DNA of 64,000 nt. Origin: Natronomonas marina. GTDB taxonomy: Archaea; Halobacteriota; Halobacteria; Halobacteriales; Haloarculaceae. Position numbers and translations under genes: made by a program. The stretch is taken from positions 992,001-1,056,000 of the forward strand of contig NZ_CP101154.1 in NCBI RefSeq assembly GCF_024298905.1. Reading direction: 5' to 3'. Shown in pieces: positions 8,710-14,606 of this stretch; the stretch's first letter is position 1; each line of letters starts with the position of its first letter. The notes beneath the pieces were generated by a model. It saw nothing but the letters and a program-made list of their open reading frames with translations, did not search any database and was not told where the DNA came from.

Positions 8710-9783
8710 TCAGTCGCCGGCGCTGGGGGTCGGCTTCGCCCCGCCCTCGACCATCGCCACGACGTCGTCGAAGAAGCTCAGCGTGTCGTGGGGTCCGGGG
8801 TTGGCCTCGGGGTGGTACTGGCGGGTGATGATTTCGAGTTCGTCGCTCTCCAGGCCCTCGGGGGTGTCGTCGTTGACGTTGATCTGGGTGACCTCCAGTT
8901 CGCCGGGTTCGGCGACCGTGTAGCCGTGGTTCTGGGTCGTCATGACGACCTTGCCGGAGCGGAGGTCCTGGACGGGCTGGTTGACGCCGCGATGGCCGAA
9001 CTCCATCTTCTCGGTCTCGCCGCCGAGGGCGTTGGCGATGACCTGCTGGCCGAGACAGATGCCAGCCAGCGGCAACTCGCCGGCGTACTCGTCGACGAGA
9101 GCGGCCGCTCGCTCGAAGTTCTCGGGGTCGCCGGGACCGTTGGAGACGAAGAGCACGTCGGGGTCGACCGCCTCGATGTCGGCGACCGTCGCGTCGTAGG
9201 GGACCACCTCGACGACGGCGTCCCGCTCGACCAGCGAGTCGACGATGGAGCCCTTCGCGCCGCAGTCGACCAGTGCGACCGTCGGACCGTCGCCCTCGGG
9301 GTTGTGGGTGAGGCCCTCCGCGACGCTGACCTGTGCGCCGATGTCGGTGTGGTCGCTCATCGGGACGCACCGTTCGAGTTCCTCGCGGGCGGCCTCGGGG
9401 GTAGCGTCGGGGCCAGCGGCGATGCCGCACTCCATGGCGCCCTGCTCGCGGATGCCGGTCACCAGGTCGCGGGTGTCGAGGTGGTCGACGGCGGGGACGC
9501 CCTCGCTCTCGAGCCACTCGGCGACGTCCTCGGTGAACTCCCGGGCGACGGCGGCCCGCGGGTGGACGCGGTCGGACTCGAAGCGCTCGGCTCGGACCCC
9601 GTAGTTGCCGATGAGCGGGTACGAGAACGTGAGCACCTGCTCCTCGTAACTGGGGTCCGTGAGCGACTCCTCGTAGCCGGTGTAAGCGGTGGTGAAGACG
9701 AGTTCCCCGCGACTGCGGCCGGGGGCGCGGGCGCGGGCCTCGACGACCCGCCCGTCCTCCAGCGCGACGTAGGCCTCCGTCAT
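8710..9783 (-). CDS. carA: Carbamoyl-phosphate synthase small subunit
   Basis: This 357-aa glutaminase subunit supplies ammonia for carbamoyl phosphate (arginine and pyrimidine synthesis). The N-terminal CPSase domain is followed by a class I glutamine amidotransferase with Cys in LAGICLGQQ and His/Glu in RQYHPEANPGP. The start at 9783 (MTEAYVALEDGR) was chosen because a TATA-like TTATTT lies about 28 bp upstream on the minus strand; the longer frame adds nine atypical residues. carB is not in the window. The gene is divergent from an Lrp-type regulator across a palindrome that could be an operator. Confidence 0.95.
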   Translation of the reverse strand: MTEAYVALEDGRVVEARARAPGRSRGELVFTTAYTGYEESLTDPSYEEQVLTFSYPLIGNYGVRAERFESDRVHPRAAVAREFTEDVAEWLESEGVPAVDHLDTRDLVTGIREQGAMECGIAAGPDATPEAAREELERCVPMSDHTDIGAQVSVAEGLTHNPEGDGPTVALVDCGAKGSIVDSLVERDAVVEVVPYDATVADIEAVDPDVLFVSNGPGDPENFERAAALVDEYAGELPLAGICLGQQVIANALGGETEKMEFGHRGVNQPVQDLRSGKVVMTTQNHGYTVAEPGELEVTQINVNDDTPEGLESDELEIITRQYHPEANPGPHDTLSFFDDVVAMVEGGAKPTPSAGD

Positions 9784-9834
9784 TACGAGATACGTACGAT
9801 GGACCCCCAAATAACGCTTGTGTTCGAAGGAAGG

Positions 9835-9849
9835 TTACGAAATTCGTAA
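9835..9849. promoter_or_regulatory. 15-bp palindrome, candidate Lrp operator
   Basis: TTACGAAATTCGTAA is a perfect 7+1+7 inverted repeat between divergent carA and the Lrp-type gene. It lies 36 bp before the regulator ATG and 52 bp before carA. Its symmetry and length resemble Lrp/AsnC operators. Regulation is inferred from position. Confidence 0.55.
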
Positions 9850-9884
9850 TCGGTAAGTGGGGGCGACGCGAAGGTGCGAACCTC

Positions 9885-10298
9885 ATGGACGAGCTGGACC
9901 GCCAGATACTCACCATCCTCCGTCGGGACTCCCGGACGCCCTACACGGAGATAGCCGACTCCGTCGGCACCTCCGAGGGGACGGTCCGCAACCGGGTCGA
10001 GCGACTCGTCGAGGAGGGCATCATCGAGCGGTTCACCGTTGCGACGCGGACGGGCAACGTCAAGGCGATGATCGAGATCGGCGTCGCCGTCGACGTCGAC
10101 ACCTCCGAGATCTCCGAGCGGATGGCCGACTGGACCGAGGTGGACTTCGTCTGGCAGGTCTCCGGCGAGGAGGACGTCGTCGTCGTCGCGGACACGGCCG
10201 ACACCGGCGCGCTCAACGAGATGATAACTCGCGCCCGGGAACTCGACGAGGTCGTCAGCACGAAGACGCGGCTCATCCTCGACGAGAAGCTCGGCTGA
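9885..10298 (+). CDS. Lrp/AsnC-family transcriptional regulator
   Basis: The protein is 137 aa. An N-terminal winged HTH (LDRQILTILRRDSRTPYTEI to TVRNRVERLVEEGII) is followed by a RAM-like ligand domain from about residue 65. These proteins bind DNA as dimers or octamers and usually respond to amino acids. The gene is divergent from carA and has a perfect palindrome in its own upstream region, so autoregulation and control of carA are likely. The effector is not readable. An IS1341-type element begins immediately after its stop. Confidence 0.9.
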   Translation: MDELDRQILTILRRDSRTPYTEIADSVGTSEGTVRNRVERLVEEGIIERFTVATRTGNVKAMIEIGVAVDVDTSEISERMADWTEVDFVWQVSGEEDVVVVADTADTGALNEMITRARELDEVVSTKTRLILDEKLG

Positions 10299-10300
10299 AC

Positions 10301-10335
10301 TTGACATCCTCCCACCCCTTCAGGGGTGGGATTCC
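10301..10335 (+). repeat. Hairpin element R1 at one end of the IS1341-type element
   Basis: The conserved leader TTGACATCCT is followed by a perfect 8-bp stem CCCACCCC/GGGGTGGG with a TTCA loop, then ATTCC. It starts two bases after the Lrp gene's stop. Related copies with different but still paired stems lie at 23756-23790 (minus strand) and 32011-32060, and a half copy at 11882-11920. Confidence 0.75.
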
Positions 10336-10352
10336 TCCGGTGGGGATGTTGG

Positions 10353-11666
10353 CTATGCCGTCTCCACGGAGGCAAGTTTCCCGTCGCCGGTACTCTGGTT
10401 TGTGCGCTCCTCGTTGGGACTTGCCCTCTCGGGAGAGCGTGATAACTCCGACCAGTTGTGGTCGTCCCACTTGAGGCGCACGGGCCGTGCCATCGACCCG
10501 ACTTCGGATTCGCCAGCCTGTCGTTCGAGGAACGTCCGCGAAGCGTCGAGGTCGGCGTGACCTTCGTAGCCACACGAACACCGGAACACGTCGCCGTCCC
10601 GCTCTGTCTCGTCGCGCTCGCCACATACCGGACACTCCGCCGTCGTGTACGCTTCTGACTCGACTTCGACCGTGATGCCGTACTCCTCGGCGGTCGTCGC
10701 AAGCCGGTCGATGAAGGAGCGATACGCCCAGAACTGGTGGGTTTTCTCGTTCACCTCGGCGCTCCAATGGGCCGACAACACGTCGGTGAGGTCGCCCACG
10801 TACACGGTGACAACGCCTTCGTCGAATAATCGTTCCATCAAGTCGCGGACGAGCGTGTCCTGTGCGTGGTCGCGTCGTCGCGTCCGCTTGCGGTAGAGGC
10901 GTCGAATCCGTCGGCTACTGTACCGCCCCTCACACAGTTTCGACTGCAAGCGGGCGATCTCCTCGGTCGTCTCGCGGAAGCGAGCGAATAGGTCCCAGCC
11001 GTCGTAGAGGTACTGCTGGCCGGTCGTGGTAGTACAGGCGACGAGGTTGTTGGCACCGACGTCCAGGGCAGCCGATTCCTCGGCTAGTGGTGAATCCTGT
11101 CGAGAATCGGGTACGGTGACAGGCTGGAAAGCTCTGACGGTGTCCTCGAGCTCGTCGTAGTACAGCTCCAACCGACCCTGTTCGCCCTCCCACTTCGGGT
11201 CGCCAGCCACTTCGAGACGCAGGCGGTCGTGGTAGCCAAGCCCGTACTCGTCTTTCAGGTCTTGACCGACTGGGATTTCGAGTCGGCTCTGCCCGCCGGT
11301 TTCGAGGGTGTATTGGTCGTTGCGGATGTACGTCCGCAGTTCTCGACCATCCTCCTCGTTGCCCCAGTAGCCGGGCGGGGCGGTGTCCTCGCCGTTCTCC
11401 CGGGCGGCAAAGAACGACCGCCACGCTTCGCTGTTCTTGCGGATGATCTGCTGGGCAGTGGCGGAGCCGAGCACACCGACGTACTGTTTGCGGTAGTCGG
11501 CGGTGTCCCACACGCTGTCGCCGTCGAAGAACTGCTGGCGGCGCTCGAAGTTCAATTCGTTCCACAGGCTCGCGGAGGCGTCCAACAAATCCCGCAGCAG
11601 CCGCTCATCCCGGTCGGAGAGCGGCCGCACCGCGAAGGTGTTGGTTCGCCTCACGACAACAGACAT
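10353..11666 (-). CDS. tnpB: TnpB-family protein with apparently lost RuvC-II glutamate
   Basis: The protein is 437 aa and full length. TnpB proteins are RNA-guided DNA nucleases of IS200/IS605 elements. RuvC-I is present ([15 protein letters not shown]), as are the zinc ribbon (CPVCGERD and CSCGYEG) and RuvC-III ([10 protein letters not shown]). Where active TnpBs have an E two residues before Leu (EEL in the second copy here), this one reads VYVGDLTDV, so Gly replaces the catalytic Glu. It is probably nuclease-dead while keeping RNA- and DNA-binding parts; that is inference. The start at 11666 ([11 protein letters not shown]) lies 38 bp from the divergent small gene and shares its promoter region. 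Confidence 0.85.
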   Translation of the reverse strand: MSVVVRRTNTFAVRPLSDRDERLLRDLLDASASLWNELNFERRQQFFDGDSVWDTADYRKQYVGVLGSATAQQIIRKNSEAWRSFFAARENGEDTAPPGYWGNEEDGRELRTYIRNDQYTLETGGQSRLEIPVGQDLKDEYGLGYHDRLRLEVAGDPKWEGEQGRLELYYDELEDTVRAFQPVTVPDSRQDSPLAEESAALDVGANNLVACTTTTGQQYLYDGWDLFARFRETTEEIARLQSKLCEGRYSSRRIRRLYRKRTRRRDHAQDTLVRDLMERLFDEGVVTVYVGDLTDVLSAHWSAEVNEKTHQFWAYRSFIDRLATTAEEYGITVEVESEAYTTAECPVCGERDETERDGDVFRCSCGYEGHADLDASRTFLERQAGESEVGSMARPVRLKWDDHNWSELSRSPERASPNEERTNQSTGDGKLASVETA

Positions 11667-11704
11667 TTGTAGCTTTACGTCTAAATGTCTTTTGGACACA
11701 GACG

Positions 11705-11848
11705 ATGCGACCGAACATCGACATCTCGCACACGTTGAACGGGCGTGTGAAAGACTACGCCGAACAGCAGGACGTGAGCCTCGAAGAAGCGTATCGGGAG
11801 ATTATCGAAGCGGGGTTGGAAGCGGTGGAACATCCAGACGAGCCGTAG
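11705..11848 (+). CDS. 47-aa ribbon-helix-helix-like protein beside tnpB
   Basis: An ATG at 11705 opens a 47-codon frame ending in TAG. It begins [20 protein letters not shown] and continues with [18 protein letters not shown] short beta strand followed by two amphipathic helices is the MetJ/Arc ribbon-helix-helix pattern. Base usage and acidic character are coding-like and haloarchaeal. It is divergent from tnpB with 38 bp between starts, so it is placed to regulate that promoter. I recall such small proteins beside haloarchaeal IS1341 tnpB genes, but I cannot check this here. Confidence 0.65.
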   Translation: MRPNIDISHTLNGRVKDYAEQQDVSLEEAYREIIEAGLEAVEHPDEP

Positions 11849-11881
11849 CGCGTGGACTGGTGGACGATGCTGTCGCTTACA

Positions 11882-11920
11882 CCCACCCTAAAGGGGTGGG
11901 CTTCCGCTCGCTACGTGTCA
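11882..11920 (+). repeat. Hairpin element R2 overlapping a stop codon
   Basis: CCCACCC pairs with GGGTGGG across TAAAG, followed by CTTCCGCTCGCTACGTGTCA. That 20-base tail is identical at 32041-32060. The last three bases, TCA, are the stop codon (TGA) of the minus-strand PHP gene. The TTGACATCCT leader seen in the other copies is missing. Confidence 0.75.
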
Positions 11921-12640
11921 GTCGGCGTCGTCGTCGTCCTCGCCGGGCGGCGTGCCGACCCCCGGCGTTCCCGAGTCCGGTCGGTCGAGGTGGCGTTTCC
12001 GCTCGTGGACCTTCCGGTAGACGCCGCGCAACAGGCGGTGGGGCAGCCAGTCGTCGACGCGGGCCTCGACGCGGCCCTCCCGGACGGCCTCGACGACGGC
12101 GGTCGGCGAAAGCTCCTCGGCCTCGATCTCGGTGTAGGCGCGACCGACCTCGAAGGGGTAGTGGGCGTCGCTGCCGCCGACGAGCGGCAACTCCCGGTGG
12201 TCGGCGAGCCGTCGGACCCACTTGCGGGTCCGGGGGTGCTTGCCGTTGACCTCGATGGCGTCCAGCGGGAGGTCCTCGAGTTCGCGGATGGTGCTGTTCC
12301 GGTAGGGGTGTGCGAGGACGGCCGCACAGCCCCGGTCGTGGGCCAACTCGACCGCCTCGGCGGGCGTCAACTCGCCCGGTTCGGTCTCGGCTGGCGGGTC
12401 CGGCCCGACCACCAGCAGGTGACCTCGCGTCGTCGTTATCTCGTTGCCGGGCAGGGACGCCACGCCGAAACGGTCGGGCAAGGCCGTGTAGTAGTCGTGG
12501 TTCGTCGTGGCGACCCCGTCGAGGTCCCGGAGCCACGCGGCGCCGGCGAGCAGCCGGTGGCCCAGCGGGTCGAAGCGGTCCCCGAGCGCCCGACGACCGT
12601 GGAAGAATCTGGTGTGTGCGTGCAGGTCGACGGCGTACAC
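11918..12640 (-). CDS. PHP-domain metal-dependent phosphoesterase
   Basis: The protein is 240 aa. The polymerase-and-histidinol-phosphatase ligand motifs appear in order: DLHAHT at residues 5-10, TNHDYY, LAHPYRNS and GGSDAHYP near residue 155. These bind a metal cluster for phosphoester hydrolysis; the substrate is unknown. The start is GTG at 12640, roughly 28 bp after an A-rich box shared with the divergent lipid-kinase gene. The acidic C-terminus (EDDDDAD) ends on a TGA that lies inside hairpin element R2, so the insertion may have trimmed or replaced the native C-terminus. Confidence 0.85.
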   Translation of the reverse strand: MYAVDLHAHTRFFHGRRALGDRFDPLGHRLLAGAAWLRDLDGVATTNHDYYTALPDRFGVASLPGNEITTTRGHLLVVGPDPPAETEPGELTPAEAVELAHDRGCAAVLAHPYRNSTIRELEDLPLDAIEVNGKHPRTRKWVRRLADHRELPLVGGSDAHYPFEVGRAYTEIEAEELSPTAVVEAVREGRVEARVDDWLPHRLLRGVYRKVHERKRHLDRPDSGTPGVGTPPGEDDDDAD

Positions 12641-12692
12641 GTCTGGCGGGAGGACCGGAACACCTTTCTATTTTTCTACACGATTCAGTGAT

Positions 12693-13634
12693 ATGAACGA
12701 GTCCTCCACCGACGACGCACGGCGCGTGGTAGTCCTCAACCCCAAGAGCGGGAGCGAGGACCACGCCGAGGACGTGTACGACCTCGCCGACGAGCACGGC
12801 TTTCTCGTCCGCGAGACCGAGGAGGCGGGCGACGCTATCCGACTGGCCGGCGATGCCGCCGCTGCCGGTGCGGACTTCGTGGCGGCGGCCGGCGGCGACG
12901 GCACGCTCAACGAGGTGGTCAACGGGCTCCACGGCGCCGAGGCGCTCGACGACGTCACCGTCGGCGTGGTGCCCGCGGGCACGGGCAACAACTTCGCCTC
13001 GAACGTCGGCGTCGAGGGGCTAGAGCACGCCTTCGAGGTGTTCGAGTCCGGCGAGAGGCGGGACATCGACGTCGGCGTCGCCGCCGGGCGGGCGTTCGTC
13101 AACTCCTGTGTCGGCGGCATCACCGCCGAGGCCAGCGCCGCGACGACGCCCGACAGCAAGCGGAACCTCGGCGTGATGGCCTACGTCCTGAACACGGTCA
13201 AGCGGGCCGTCTCCTACGAGAGCCTCTCGTTGACCGTCGAGACGGACGACGCCCACAGCAGGACCTGGAGCGGCGAGGCGGCGTTCGTCCTCGTGGGCAA
13301 CGGCCGGCGGTTCCCCGTCGAGGGCGACACGCAGGCGAACATGGAGGACGGTCTCTTCGAGGTGACCATCGTCGAGGACGGCCCGACCGTCGACGTCGTC
13401 GGTGAGGCCGCCCTCGAACGGCTGTTCGGCGATTCCGGCGACCACATATACCGGCTGGCGACGCCGGGGCTGACCGTCCGGTCGGCCGACGACGACGACC
13501 CCGTCTCGTTCAGCCTCGACGGCGAGATGATAACGAGCCACGAGACGGCCATCGAGACCCTCCCAGGCCGGCTGACGATGCCCGTCGGCGAGGCGTACGA
13601 CCCCGACCCGGACGCGGAGTCGAAGAGGCCTTAA
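12693..13634 (+). CDS. Diacylglycerol/lipid kinase family protein
   Basis: The protein is 313 aa. The DAGK catalytic motifs are NPKSGS near residue 15, AAGGDGTLNEVVNG near 70 and VVPAGTGNNFA near 95. A YegS/LCB5-like C-terminal beta domain ends with SFSLDGEMI. It should phosphorylate a lipid hydroxyl with ATP; in archaea the natural acceptor is uncertain. The ATG at 12693 follows TTCTATTTTT by about 28 bp. The gene is divergent from the PHP gene, and idi follows 23 bp after its stop, so the two may be cotranscribed. Confidence 0.88.
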   Translation: MNESSTDDARRVVVLNPKSGSEDHAEDVYDLADEHGFLVRETEEAGDAIRLAGDAAAAGADFVAAAGGDGTLNEVVNGLHGAEALDDVTVGVVPAGTGNNFASNVGVEGLEHAFEVFESGERRDIDVGVAAGRAFVNSCVGGITAEASAATTPDSKRNLGVMAYVLNTVKRAVSYESLSLTVETDDAHSRTWSGEAAFVLVGNGRRFPVEGDTQANMEDGLFEVTIVEDGPTVDVVGEAALERLFGDSGDHIYRLATPGLTVRSADDDDPVSFSLDGEMITSHETAIETLPGRLTMPVGEAYDPDPDAESKRP

Positions 13635-13657
13635 CAGCGGTCGCCGATTTAGGCGCC

Positions 13658-14242
13658 ATGAGCGCCGACGACATCGACCCGGTCGGGTCGGGGACGGGGA
13701 CCGAACACGAGAACGCCCTCCAGGACGTCATCGCGGTCGACGAGAACGACGACCCAGAGGGGACGGTCAACCGGCTGGAGGCCCACACCGGCGACGGCAT
13801 CCGCCACCGCGCCTTCACCGCGCTGGTCTTCGACGGCGACGGCCACATCCTCCTCGCCCAGCGGGCGCCGGACAAGCGGCTCTGGGACACCTACTGGGAC
13901 GGCACCGTCGCCTCCCACCCCGTCGAGGGGCAGAGCCAGACCGAGGCGACCCGCCAGCGCCTCGAGGAGGAACTCGGCGTCACGCCCGACCAGTACAGCG
14001 ACCTCCGGGTGACGGACAAGTTCGAGTACAAGCGCTACTACATGGACGAGGGCCTGGAGTGGGAGGTCTGTGCGGTCCTGCAGTGTACGCTCGACGAGGT
14101 CGAACTCGACCCCGACGAGGAGGAGGTCACCGGCCTGCTGTGGGTCCCCTACGAGCGCCTCCACGAGCACCCGAAGTGGTACCGCCAGCTCCGGCTGTGT
14201 CCCTGGTTCGAGATCGCGATGCGGCGGGACTTCGAGGAGTAG
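13658..14242 (+). CDS. idi: Type I isopentenyl-diphosphate delta-isomerase (Nudix) with unusual active-site loop
   Basis: This 194-aa enzyme interconverts IPP and DMAPP for isoprenoid lipids and carotenoids. It has a Nudix-like layout: LLAQRAPDKRLWDTYWDG, then EATRQRLEEELGV, and the acidic EWEVCAV. In the bacterial enzyme the catalytic Cys sits in NSVCGHP. The equivalent here reads GTVASHP, so by eye alignment Ala replaces that Cys, while the Glu-containing loop remains. I believe other haloarchaeal Idi proteins share this loop, but that is from memory. It is 23 bp downstream of the lipid kinase. Confidence 0.88.
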   Translation: MSADDIDPVGSGTGTEHENALQDVIAVDENDDPEGTVNRLEAHTGDGIRHRAFTALVFDGDGHILLAQRAPDKRLWDTYWDGTVASHPVEGQSQTEATRQRLEEELGVTPDQYSDLRVTDKFEYKRYYMDEGLEWEVCAVLQCTLDEVELDPDEEEVTGLLWVPYERLHEHPKWYRQLRLCPWFEIAMRRDFEE

Positions 14243-14299
14243 CCGGCACCGCCGGGGCCGATGGACACCCTTTTGTCATACGACGAGTGGACTCGAATT

Positions 14300-14548
14300 A
14301 TGAGTCCGCTCACCGCGAAGGAGGCGCTGACCTACGCCGTCAGCCGCGAGATGGTTCGGATATACGTCGTCGTGTTGGTGGGGCTGTTGCTACAGCTCGT
14401 CGGGACGACGCTGTTGGTCGCGGGGCTCCCGCACCCGCTCGGCGACCTGCTCCACCTCGTATTCACCGTCGTCGGCTTCGTCGCCACCTTCGTCGGGAGC
14501 GTGGCGCTGCTGTACAAGCTCGTCGCGGACGGGACCGCACGGGCCTGA
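14300..14548 (+). CDS. Small two-helix membrane protein
   Basis: The protein is 82 aa with two hydrophobic segments: RIYVVVLVGLLLQLVGTTLL and LLHLVFTVVGFVATFVGSVA. The N-terminus MSPLTAKEALTYAVSRE is soluble. The ATG at 14300 was chosen over one 13 codons upstream, because an AT-richer stretch (TTTTGTCATA) lies 23-32 bp before it. I do not recognise the family; it looks like a conserved haloarchaeal small membrane protein. It stands alone between idi and the convergent MmgE/PrpD gene. Confidence 0.6.
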   Translation: MSPLTAKEALTYAVSREMVRIYVVVLVGLLLQLVGTTLLVAGLPHPLGDLLHLVFTVVGFVATFVGSVALLYKLVADGTARA

Positions 14549-14606
14549 ACGGTCGGACCGACCCGCGCCAAGCACCGGTACCGAAACGGGCGGTCTCCAG
14601 CGACCG

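Larger units (their letters stand above)
10301..11920 (-). mobile_element. IS1341-type (IS605-family) element, tnpB only
   Basis: A minus-strand tnpB and a small divergent gene are bracketed by hairpins R1 (10301-10335) and R2 (11882-11920), which resemble subterminal palindromes of IS200/IS605-type elements. There is no tnpA Y1 transposase. Exact ends cannot be fixed, since this family makes no target duplication. The element lies between the Lrp-type gene and the PHP gene, and its R2 side overlaps the PHP stop codon. Confidence 0.65.

Noticed and set aside
10353-11666. Simple pseudogene explanation for the first tnpB
   Set aside because: The ORF is full length with intact RuvC-I, RuvC-III and zinc ribbon and no frameshift; only the RuvC-II residue differs, so random decay is not the best reading.
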